From: Campylobacterales bacterium
GTDB lineage: Bacteria > Campylobacterota > Campylobacteria > Campylobacterales > JAADDG01
Reading direction: 5' to 3'
DNA: 5,289 nt
Assembly (NCBI GenBank): GCA_027009865.1
Contig: JALVCR010000030.1
Span: 1-5,289, forward strand
Position numbers and translations under genes: made by a program. The notes below the pieces were generated by a model. The model saw nothing but the letters and a program-made list of their open reading frames with translations, was not told the DNA's origin and ran no database searches. Below, in pieces: positions 1 through 5,184 of this stretch. Each line of letters opens with the position of its first letter. The first letter of the stretch is position 1.

Positions 1-339
1 GTCAATACTTATACAAAGCTTTATTTGATGTTTATTTATAAAATCTATGATTTCATCATTTAATATTGTTCCATTGGTAGTAATATTATAATTTATTTTT
101 TGAAATGTTTTTTTGCTTTCTATATAACTTATAATTTTTTTAATTATTTCAAATCGTAAAAACGGCTCTCCCCCAAAAAAATTAAAATTTATCTCTTCAT
201 CTTTTGGGGTTATGGAGTATGCAAAATCAACTATTTTTTTGGCGGTTTGAAAGTTCATATCTTTTTGAAATTTCTCTCCCGCATAGCAGTATTTACATCT
301 TAAATTGCAGTTATGGGTTAAACTTAAGGATATTTTCAT
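1..339 (-). CDS. Radical SAM enzyme, N-terminal part (cut by window edge)
   Basis: The reading frame is open from an ATG at 339-337 to the left edge, giving 113 residues with no stop. Residues 11-18 carry the CxxxCxxC motif (C11, C15, C18, context CNLRCKYCY) that binds the 4Fe-4S cluster which cleaves S-adenosylmethionine. A GGEP motif at 56-59, a TTNGT strand near 87-91 and an ISID end near 110-113 continue the radical SAM barrel. This pattern resembles radical SAM/SPASM maturases (sulfatase- or peptide-modifying enzymes), but the C-terminal SPASM part that would decide this lies outside the window. The barrel starts at residue 2, so there is no N-terminal peptide-recognition domain. The start is fixed by an AAGGG ribosome binding site (346-350) 6 bases upstream and by an in-frame stop further upstream. 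The gene has its own candidate promoter and lies downstream of the M23 gene on the same strand. The substrate is unknown. Confidence 0.9.
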   Translation of the reverse strand, partial: MKISLSLTHNCNLRCKYCYAGEKFQKDMNFQTAKKIVDFAYSITPKDEEINFNFFGGEPFLRFEIIKKIISYIESKKTFQKINYNITTNGTILNDEIIDFINKHQIKLCISID

Positions 340-404
340 TGTTAACCCTTTTTTATGGTTTATCAGTTAAGAAAATAAAATATTAAAATTAACTTCTTAA
401 ATTC

Positions 405-413
405 ATTTTAGCA
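405..413 (-). promoter_or_regulatory. Candidate promoter of the radical SAM gene (extended -10)
   Basis: Read on the minus strand, TGCTAAAAT is a TGn-extended -10 box (TG at 413-412, TAAAAT at 410-405). It would start transcription near 398, about 58 bases before the ATG at 339. No -35 hexamer is visible at the usual spacing, which is normal for sigma-70 promoters in Campylobacterota. The surrounding 340-483 gap is very AT-rich, so a chance match is possible. Confidence 0.5.
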
Positions 414-483
414 CTTTTTTATTAAAGTATTATTAAATAATGTTAATTTTTTTATGAAGATTTTTATTTTGCTAAAGAAAAAG

Positions 484-1329
484 TCAAAGAGAATTTAAAG
501 TTTTGATAGCTTGCAGAGGATCTACTTGCACTCCGTTTATCCTAATGGAGAAGTGAAGATGAGGAGCGGTAACTCTTCCGCTCTTTCCGCTTAGAGCTAT
601 TATTTCTCCCTTTTTTACATATTGGTTTTTTCTGACTTTAAAGCGGTTTAGATGATAATAGCAGGTATAAATTCCAAGTCCATGGTCTATTATAATTGAA
701 TTGCCGGCAAAAAAGCGGTTTTTGGCCAAAACCACTTTGCCGCTGTTTGAAGCCTTTATTTTTGTGTTCATTTTCGCTCTAAAATCTGTTCCTGAATGGT
801 AGCTTTTTAAAGAAGAGTTAAATATCCTTGCGTTTCCAAAAGAGCTCGTTATTTTGCTTTTTATAGGAGATATGAAATCCCCTCTCCAAAGCTTTTTGGG
901 AGTAAAAGCGGAATAGATTTTCATAGCTTCAAGATACTCTTTTTTTACTCTTTTTAGATCTCTTTTGCTTAAATGAACTTTTTTGGGATCTACTTTTAAT
1001 CTCTCTTTTTTGTAATGAGCATCTTTTATTCTAAAAAAGAGCGTTTTTTTAAAATTGTCTCCCTTTATTAAAACTTTATAATCTCCAAGAGGAGTTTTGT
1101 AATTTACGGCTATGAGGGATAGGAGATGATTTTTGATTTTTATTACAGGATACTCTTTTTTATTGAAAAAAACTTTTGGATTTTTTATGCTTTTATCTAT
1201 TTTAAGAACAGTTGTTTTTCCAGGATAGCCTATTCTTTTAAGTTTCTCTCCCTTTTTATTTATAAAATAGAGCTCTGTTTTTGCTTGAAGAGAGAAGGCT
1301 AAAACTAAAAATATTAAAATAAATCTCAA
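484..1329 (-). CDS. Secreted M23 (LytM) family peptidoglycan peptidase
   Basis: This 281-residue protein is a predicted zinc endopeptidase of the cell wall. Residues 1-16 (MRFILIFLVLAFSLQA) form a signal peptide with a likely cut after A16, so it acts in the periplasm. Residues 17 to about 105 are a probable beta-rich N-terminal domain, 105-145 a lysine-rich linker, and about 152-272 the LytM domain. The zinc ligands H178 and D182 (HSGTD) and H259 (HLH) are present, as are the second-shell histidines H226 and H257, so it should be active. The family cuts peptide cross-links; relatives in Helicobacter and Campylobacter shape the helical cell, but I cannot assign it to Csd1, Csd2, Csd3 or Pgp3. 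The start is TTG at 1329-1327: it gives the signal peptide, no ATG is near, and AGGAG lies 9 bases upstream. It overlaps the stop of the preceding gene by 4 bases and is the last gene of the panB operon. No terminator hairpin follows. Confidence 0.93.
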   Translation of the reverse strand: MRFILIFLVLAFSLQAKTELYFINKKGEKLKRIGYPGKTTVLKIDKSIKNPKVFFNKKEYPVIKIKNHLLSLIAVNYKTPLGDYKVLIKGDNFKKTLFFRIKDAHYKKERLKVDPKKVHLSKRDLKRVKKEYLEAMKIYSAFTPKKLWRGDFISPIKSKITSSFGNARIFNSSLKSYHSGTDFRAKMNTKIKASNSGKVVLAKNRFFAGNSIIIDHGLGIYTCYYHLNRFKVRKNQYVKKGEIIALSGKSGRVTAPHLHFSIRINGVQVDPLQAIKTLNSL

Positions 1330-2354
1330 TATCTTCTTCTCCTATTTCTGATTTTTTTATATAGTCTTACTAAAGAGATAAAAAATGTTGTAAGTGCAGG
1401 GCCAAAAATCATTCCCCAAAATCCAAAAGTCGATAATCCGGCGATAATGGAGAAAAATATCAAAAGCTCGTTAATGTTGGAGGGTTTATCTACAAGTTTG
1501 GTATTGATATACTTTATAATTAGCGGTTTAATGAAAGTATCCGCAATAATGGATATTACTATAATAGAGTATAAAGCTATGATGATAGCGTTGGCGGTAT
1601 TGTGTTTTGCAAGCTCATAGGCCGATAGAGGCACCCACATAATAGCTCCGCCTACAAATGGTATCAAAGAGGAAAAACCGTATAAAATTCCAAGCAAAAT
1701 TCCGTTATACCCCATTATATTGGCTATTATGGCAAAAAGGGCTCCTTCAAACATCGCCGTTATTATAATTGAATAGAAAACAACGCTCATTACGTTTGAT
1801 ACTTCCCCAAAAAGCTCTTTATCGTTTTTTTCAGGGATTAGACTTTTAAAAAAGTCTATCAGTTCATCATCATAATAGAGAATAAAAAAGTAGAAAATTG
1901 TAATTAAAAACATATCTTTTATAAAATTTGCGCTCTCTTTTCCTACAAATGTAGCAAATTTTATCAAGTTGGTAGTTATTGATTTAACATCTATTCCTTC
2001 TAAAAACCTCTCAAGATAAGGGTCTAAAAAATCAAAATATGAGGGAAGAGAGAAGGTTTTTAGATAATTTACCGTTTTTTCTATAGAAGAGACTTCAAGA
2101 TGCCCCAAAAGAAGAATCAAAGAGTTTATCATATATATAAGGGGAAGGAAAAATATTAAAGCTAATAGAAAACTTGATAAAAAAGAGGCTAATCCTTTGT
2201 ATTTTACCAAAGATAAAATTTTTTGATTTGCGTTATAGGTAGCAAGGCTTAAGAGAGCTGCGACTGCTATATCGAGCAAAAAAGGCTTGTAAAGATATAC
2301 TACCCAATATCCGATAAAAAATAAAAGAGCGATTATGAAGTTTTTATTGTTCAT
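1326..2354 (-). CDS. AI-2E / PerM family membrane transport protein
   Basis: This is a 342-residue inner-membrane protein of the AI-2 exporter/PerM family (Pfam AI-2E_transport). Hydrophobic segments lie near 6-40 (two), 57-82, 146-162, 192-211, 217-240, 254-274 and 296-327, with the family's long less hydrophobic loop at about 85-145. Family motifs are clear: IPFVGGAIMWVP at 231-242, DTFIKP at 272-277 and GFWGMIFGPAL at 311-321. The tail (RNRRRRY) is very basic and should face the cytoplasm. The length is normal for the family. Members have been linked to autoinducer-2 export, sodium/proton exchange or permeation, and the sequence does not reveal the substrate. The ATG start overlaps the ruvB stop as ATGA, with a GGAG site 7 bases upstream. 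It is the third gene of the panB operon, upstream of a cell-wall peptidase; any joint role with that enzyme is speculation. Confidence 0.94.
   Translation of the reverse strand: MNNKNFIIALLFFIGYWVVYLYKPFLLDIAVAALLSLATYNANQKILSLVKYKGLASFLSSFLLALIFFLPLIYMINSLILLLGHLEVSSIEKTVNYLKTFSLPSYFDFLDPYLERFLEGIDVKSITTNLIKFATFVGKESANFIKDMFLITIFYFFILYYDDELIDFFKSLIPEKNDKELFGEVSNVMSVVFYSIIITAMFEGALFAIIANIMGYNGILLGILYGFSSLIPFVGGAIMWVPLSAYELAKHNTANAIIIALYSIIVISIIADTFIKPLIIKYINTKLVDKPSNINELLIFFSIIAGLSTFGFWGMIFGPALTTFFISLVRLYKKIRNRRRRY
1339..1343 (-). promoter_or_regulatory. Ribosome binding site fixing the TTG start of the M23 gene
   Basis: AGGAG on the minus strand lies 9 bases before the TTG at 1329-1327. It sits within the last arginine codons of the upstream membrane protein gene, so the arginine-rich tail of that protein doubles as the Shine-Dalgarno sequence. 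Confidence 0.7.
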
Positions 2355-3367
2355 AAATCATCTCCAAATAGCGATGGAGTGTGAGGATTTTTAAATTTTA
2401 AAACTTCATAAGTTTTGCGTGTTGCAACTCTTCCTCTTGCAGTTCTCTCTATATATCCGTTTGCTAAAAGGTAGGGTTCTATTACGTCTTCTATAGTTCC
2501 TTCATCTTCGCTTAAAGCCGCAGCTATGGTAGATAAGCCTATCGCTTTTTTTGCCTCTACCAACAGATGCAAAAGTTTTAAATCAAGCTCATCAAATCCC
2601 AAATTATTTACTCCAAGTTGATCAAGAGCAAATTTTGCTCTTTTTAGATTGATTTTGTTCTCGTTTTCAACTTCCGCAAAATCTCTTACTCTTCTTAAAA
2701 GCCTAAGAGCAATTCTTGGGGTTCCTCTGCATCTTTTTGCTATTTCCAAAGCGGCATCATCTTCACACTCTTTATTTAATTTTAAAGAGGCTTTTTTAAT
2801 TATTTTTGCAAGCTCCTCTTTTGAATAAAATTGCAGTCTAAAGTGCATTCCAAATCTATCCCTAAGCGGAGAGCTTATCATTCCAGCTCTCGTGGTGGCT
2901 CCTATGAGAGTGAATTTTGGAATATCTATTTTGACTGTCTGAGCCGCCGGTCCGCTTCCTATTATTATATCGAGTCTAAAATCCTCCATAGCGGGATATA
3001 AAATCTCCTCTATAGCAGGAGATAATCTGTGAATTTCATCGATAAAGAGGATATCCCCTTCATTTAGATTTGTAAGGATAGCGGCTAAATCTCCGCTCTT
3101 TTCTATCATAGGAGCAGCTGTAGTTTTGATATCTGCTTGCATCTCTTTTGCTATTAAATTTGCAAGAGTCGTTTTTCCAAGCCCAGGAGGTCCAAAAAAT
3201 AGAATATGATCGAGTGTCTCTTCTCTTTTTTTGGCAGCCTTTATGAAAACTTGCAGATTCTTTTTTATCTGCTCTTGGCCTATATACTCTTTCCAACTTG
3301 TCGGGCGGAGATTTTTTTCATATTCGTTTTCAAAAGATAATTTTTCTATCTCTATAATTCTTTCCAT
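2351..3367 (-). CDS. ruvB: Holliday junction branch migration ATPase RuvB
   Basis: RuvB is the hexameric AAA+ motor that, with RuvA, pulls DNA through Holliday junctions during recombinational repair; RuvC then cuts them. The 338 residues match the normal family length. Walker A is GPPGLGKTT at 59-67, Walker B ILFIDEIH at 106-113, sensor 1 GATTRAG at 156-162, the arginine-finger segment SPLRDRFG at 166-173 and sensor 2 GTPRIA at 215-220. The C-terminal winged-helix DNA-binding domain covers about 255-330, including the TARGRVAT segment at 309-316. All key residues are present. The ATG start overlaps the panB stop by one base (TGATG). No convincing Shine-Dalgarno sequence precedes it, so translation probably depends on ribosomes finishing panB. 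ruvA and ruvC are not adjacent. There is no LexA-type or other damage box that I can see. Confidence 0.99.
   Translation of the reverse strand: MERIIEIEKLSFENEYEKNLRPTSWKEYIGQEQIKKNLQVFIKAAKKREETLDHILFFGPPGLGKTTLANLIAKEMQADIKTTAAPMIEKSGDLAAILTNLNEGDILFIDEIHRLSPAIEEILYPAMEDFRLDIIIGSGPAAQTVKIDIPKFTLIGATTRAGMISSPLRDRFGMHFRLQFYSKEELAKIIKKASLKLNKECEDDAALEIAKRCRGTPRIALRLLRRVRDFAEVENENKINLKRAKFALDQLGVNNLGFDELDLKLLHLLVEAKKAIGLSTIAAALSEDEGTIEDVIEPYLLANGYIERTARGRVATRKTYEVLKFKNPHTPSLFGDDL
2362..2365 (-). promoter_or_regulatory. Ribosome binding site of the AI-2E/PerM gene
   Basis: GGAG on the minus strand lies 7 bases before the ATG at 2354-2352, inside the last codons of ruvB. It supports the ATG that overlaps the ruvB stop codon. 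Confidence 0.65.
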
Positions 3368-4173
3368 CAGTAAACATACTCGCTTGTTGGGAATTTTCTC
3401 TCTCTAACCTCTTTTGCATAATCTTTTATGGCGTCTTTTACAAGTTTTGCTCCATTTAGATATCTTTTGACAAATTTTGGTTTAAAATCTTCAAAAAAAC
3501 CTAACATATCGCTCCAAACAAGAACCTGTCCGTCAGTTTTAACTCCGGCTCCTATTCCTATAGTGGGAATGGATACAGCTTTTGTTATCTCCTCTGCGGC
3601 AGTTGGTTTGACTCCCTCTATCACAAGAGCAAAAGCTCCCGCTTCTTCTATTGCTTTTGCATCTTGTATTAAAGATTTGATATTCTCTTCATCTTTGCCT
3701 TTTATTTTATAACCCCCTTCGCTTCTTACGCTTTGGGGCATTAATCCGATATGTCCCATAACAGCAATCGAATTTTTTGTAAGATATTTGATGATATGAG
3801 CCCTCTCCGCTCCACCTTCTATTTTTATTGCATCAGCTTTTGATTTTTTATATACTTTTATGGCATTTTTTAAAGCATCTTTTTTGCAAGTATAATAGCC
3901 AAAAGGCATATCGAGCACTATCAAAGCTTTTTTAGCTCCGTTTGCAACCGCATTTGTATGGTAAATCATCATATCCAAAGTGGCGCTTAAAGTATCCTCT
4001 TTGCCGCAAAAGCTCATATTTAGACTATCTCCTACCAAAATAATATCTACGATTTCATCGAAAAGTTTAGCAAAAAGAGCGTCATAAGCGGTTATCATAA
4101 CTATCGGTGTTTTGTTTTTCATCTTTTTTATTGTATCTATTGTTACTTTTTTTATTATTTTTTGCGTACTCAA
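3367..4173 (-). CDS. panB: 3-methyl-2-oxobutanoate hydroxymethyltransferase (ketopantoate hydroxymethyltransferase)
   Basis: PanB transfers a hydroxymethyl group from 5,10-methylenetetrahydrofolate to 2-oxoisovalerate to make ketopantoate, the first committed step to pantothenate and coenzyme A. The 268 residues form a complete TIM-barrel of usual length. Family signatures are TAYDALFAKLFDE (28-40), VGDSLNMSF (47-55, with metal ligand D49), LDMPFG (87-92, D88), KIEGG (117-121, E119), GHIGLMPQSV (140-149), VIEGV (184-188, catalytic-type E186) and IGIGAG (205-210). The start is TTG at 4173-4171, with AAGG 7 bases upstream and a good promoter just before it. An ATG at codon 18 would cut close to the first barrel strand and is less likely. 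It is the promoter-proximal gene of a four-gene operon, overlapping ruvB by one base. No other pantothenate gene (panC, panD, panE) is in the window. Confidence 0.98.
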   Translation of the reverse strand: MSTQKIIKKVTIDTIKKMKNKTPIVMITAYDALFAKLFDEIVDIILVGDSLNMSFCGKEDTLSATLDMMIYHTNAVANGAKKALIVLDMPFGYYTCKKDALKNAIKVYKKSKADAIKIEGGAERAHIIKYLTKNSIAVMGHIGLMPQSVRSEGGYKIKGKDEENIKSLIQDAKAIEEAGAFALVIEGVKPTAAEEITKAVSIPTIGIGAGVKTDGQVLVWSDMLGFFEDFKPKFVKRYLNGAKLVKDAIKDYAKEVRERKFPTSEYVY

Positions 4174-4180
4174 TTTCCAG

Positions 4181-4184
4181 CCTT
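4181..4184 (-). promoter_or_regulatory. Ribosome binding site supporting the TTG start of panB
   Basis: AAGG on the minus strand lies 7 bases before the TTG at 4173-4171. It is the best Shine-Dalgarno match in the panB leader and supports TTG over the internal ATG at codon 18. Confidence 0.6.
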
Positions 4185-4207
4185 AAGTTTTGAAATACTC
4201 TTTTTAA

Positions 4208-4236
4208 ATCATAACAAAACTTACCTAAAAGAGCAA
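4208..4236 (-). promoter_or_regulatory. Promoter of the panB-ruvB-permease-M23 operon
   Basis: On the minus strand, TGTTATGAT is an extended -10 box (TG at 4216-4215, TATGAT at 4213-4208). A partial -35 box TTGCTC lies at 4236-4231, with exactly 17 bases between. The start point would be near 4201, leaving a leader of about 28 bases before the panB TTG. It is the only convincing promoter upstream of the four overlapping genes. Confidence 0.65.
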
Positions 4237-4274
4237 AAAGTCTATGAGCGTGGATGAGAGTTTTTAAAACTTTA

Positions 4275-4283
4275 TGATATAAT
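4275..4283 (+). promoter_or_regulatory. Promoter of the Rpn-family gene (perfect extended -10)
   Basis: TGATATAAT is a perfect TGn-extended consensus -10 box (TG at 4275-4276, TATAAT at 4278-4283). Transcription would start near 4290, about 25 bases before the TTG start at 4315. No clear -35 hexamer is seen at 15-19 bases upstream. It points away from the panB promoter. Confidence 0.65.
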
Positions 4284-4304
4284 AAAATTAACCTCTATAT
4301 TAAG

Positions 4305-4308
4305 AAGG
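4305..4308 (+). promoter_or_regulatory. Ribosome binding site of the first Rpn-family copy
   Basis: AAGG (within AGAAGGT) lies 6 bases before the TTG at 4315-4317 and fixes that start. It lies outside the repeat unit, so it serves only the first copy. Confidence 0.65.
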
Positions 4309-4313
4309 TAAAA

Positions 4314-4423
4314 ATTGAAGAGATTTGATATAACATTAAAAGATGTGATAAGCGGATTGGAGAGGGCGTTTTGCAAGAGTTTTTTAAATATGGATATTAT
4401 AGAGGCAAAGCCCTTAGATAGCG
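4314..4423 (+). repeat. Direct repeat, first occurrence (start of Rpn-family copy 1)
   Basis: This 110-base stretch recurs exactly at 5180-5289. The base before it differs (A at 4313, G at 5179), so the left boundary of the repeat falls one base before the start codon. The right boundary is not seen because the second occurrence runs to the window end. The distance between occurrences is 866 bases. Confidence 0.97.
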
Positions 4424-5184
4424 ATTTGCAGAAGATAGAGGAGAAGCAGGCGGATTATATAGCGAGAATAAAAGATAAAGATAGAAGAGAGTATATTTTA
4501 CATATCGAATTTCAAAGCACGAATCATAAAAGTATGCATATAAGGATGTTAAGATATTTAACGGAGTTGTATAACAGATATAATCTTCCGGTAATTCAGA
4601 CGGTGGTATATTTAGGGAAAGAGAAGCTTAGGATGAGAGATAGAATAAGTTTTGAAGCTTACAGGACAAAGATAGATTACAGATATGAGCTGATAGATAC
4701 AAGGAGTTTGGATTGCGAGCTATTTTTAAATTCAAACGAGAGTGATTTTATTATTTTATCCATATTGTGCGATTTGGAGAAGAGGGATAAGTCAAAATTT
4801 ATAAGGAAAGTTTTAAGAAGATTGTATGAGCTAAATAGGGATGATGAGAATAGTTTAAAGAACTATTTGTTAAAGCTTGAGACAGTAGCGGAGCTTAGAG
4901 AGGAGTTAAAGCCAATAATAAAAGAGGAGGAGAGTATGATAGATTTTAAAGTTAAAGTGGAGGATTTGCCATCTTATGAGATAGGATTTGAAAGAGGCAT
5001 ACAAAAAGGTGTGGAGAGAGGCATTGAGAGAGGGAAAGAGGAGGAGAGGATAGCTTTGGTTAAATCTCTTTTAAAGCTTGGAGTGGATATTAAAATTATA
5101 AAAGAGGCTACGGGATTTAGCAAAGATGAGATTGAAAAGATAAAAGAGAGTTTTATAGCTAAAGGCAAGGAAAAAGAGGATTGA
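4315..5184 (+). CDS. PD-(D/E)XK nuclease / Rpn-family protein ('transposase'-labelled), copy 1
   Basis: This complete 289-residue protein belongs to the PD-(D/E)XK nuclease family often annotated as a transposase (PDDEXK_2, YhgA/Rpn-like). The likely catalytic core is D47 (QADYIARI) followed by E65-F66-Q67 in HIEFQST, an ExQ variant of the usual ExK. The helix RMLRYLTELYNRY (77-89) and the strand PVIQTVVYLG (92-101) are also typical. Residues 160-205 are charged helix, 221-240 a four-residue glycine repeat, and 241-289 a short helical tail (GVDIKIIKEATGFSKDEI) resembling a small helix-turn-helix. E. coli Rpn proteins cut DNA, promote recombination and act in phage defence. The TTG start is preceded by AAGG and a consensus promoter. 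No terminal inverted repeats or target duplications are seen, so nothing supports an insertion sequence. Glutamate is coded by GAG in 31 of 36 cases, unlike the start of ruvB (five of six GAA), a possible sign of foreign origin. Its stop overlaps the start of copy 2. Confidence 0.9.
   Translation: MKRFDITLKDVISGLERAFCKSFLNMDIIEAKPLDSDLQKIEEKQADYIARIKDKDRREYILHIEFQSTNHKSMHIRMLRYLTELYNRYNLPVIQTVVYLGKEKLRMRDRISFEAYRTKIDYRYELIDTRSLDCELFLNSNESDFIILSILCDLEKRDKSKFIRKVLRRLYELNRDDENSLKNYLLKLETVAELREELKPIIKEEESMIDFKVKVEDLPSYEIGFERGIQKGVERGIERGKEEERIALVKSLLKLGVDIKIIKEATGFSKDEIEKIKESFIAKGKEKED
4925..4930 (+). promoter_or_regulatory. Strong internal Shine-Dalgarno sequence inside the Rpn-family gene
   Basis: AGGAGG lies 5 bases before an in-frame ATG at 4936 (codon 208). 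It is the strongest ribosome binding site match I noticed in the window, stronger than the gene's own. It is formed by three consecutive GAG codons (E204-E206), so the gene's GAG preference could also explain it. Confidence 0.5.
4936..5184 (+). CDS. Possible internally initiated C-terminal small protein (RpnS-like)
   Basis: An in-frame ATG at codon 208, 5 bases after AGGAGG, would yield the last 82 residues of the Rpn-family protein without the nuclease core. The small protein would hold the glycine-spaced repeat (residues 221-240 of the full protein) and the helical tail. In E. coli, rpn genes make such C-terminal small proteins from internal starts; they bind the full-length nuclease and block its toxicity. 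The placement here, just after the nuclease part and before the repeat, fits that arrangement. This is inference from position and Shine-Dalgarno strength only. A weaker second option is a TTG at 5056 (codon 248) behind another purine-rich stretch, giving 42 residues. Confidence 0.4.
   Translation: MIDFKVKVEDLPSYEIGFERGIQKGVERGIERGKEEERIALVKSLLKLGVDIKIIKEATGFSKDEIEKIKESFIAKGKEKED
4975..5034 (+). repeat. Degenerate 12-base repeat coding a four-residue glycine repeat
   Basis: Five in-frame 12-base units encode YEIG, FERG, IQKG, VERG and IERG (residues 221-240), with glycine at every fourth position, followed by KEEER. The pattern is mostly (aromatic or aliphatic)-E-R-G. The units are not identical at the DNA level. 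Such repeats are common in the C-terminal part of Rpn-family proteins and can gain or lose units without shifting the frame. Confidence 0.75.
5167..5171 (+). promoter_or_regulatory. Ribosome binding site for copy 2, inside the end of copy 1
   Basis: AAGGA lies 9 bases before the TTG of the second copy at 5181-5183, within the last codons (KGKEK) of copy 1. A second purine run (GAGG) follows but is too close to the start. Unlike the site of copy 1, this one is part of the repeat unit, so each later copy would inherit it. Confidence 0.5.

Noticed and set aside
204..386. 60-codon open frame on the plus strand
   Set aside because: It lies mostly antisense to the radical SAM gene, has no family features, and its composition is what the reverse of that gene and the AT-rich gap would give.
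429..441. 13-base AT palindrome (ATTATT-A-AATAAT) upstream of the radical SAM -10 box, as an operator
   Set aside because: It consists only of A and T in a very AT-rich gap, so such palindromes are expected by chance, and the outer bases do not extend the symmetry.
442..483. Rho-independent terminator after the M23 peptidase gene
   Set aside because: T-rich stretches are present but no GC-containing hairpin precedes them on the minus strand; read-through toward the radical SAM gene remains possible.
3060..3296. 78-codon minus-strand frame inside ruvB
   Set aside because: It is a shifted frame of the ruvB coding sequence with no ribosome binding site or protein features; ruvB is unmistakable here.
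3504..3540. Unusual serine in the PanB segment VWSDMLG (residues 219-225), where some PanB proteins have histidine
   Set aside because: This position varies among PanB proteins and all metal-binding and catalytic-type residues are intact, so loss of function is not suggested.
3428..3712. 94-codon plus-strand frame opposite panB
   Set aside because: It is antisense to conserved panB codons and looks like a low-complexity by-product of them.
4235..4266. Inverted repeat AAAAAGTCT / AGAGTTTTT as a terminator or stem-loop between panB and the Rpn gene
   Set aside because: The arms are mostly A/T pairs with an internal G-G mismatch, and the flanking genes point away from this region, so no terminator is needed here.
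4974..5168. 64-codon minus-strand frame opposite the end of the Rpn-family gene
   Set aside because: Its PLS and TPF repeats are the reverse complement of the glycine repeat in the sense gene, with no independent evidence of coding.
4315..5184. The Rpn-family gene as the transposase of an insertion sequence
   Set aside because: The family is labelled transposase in databases, but there is a PD-(D/E)XK core rather than a DDE or HUH domain, and no terminal inverted repeats or target-site duplications are visible.
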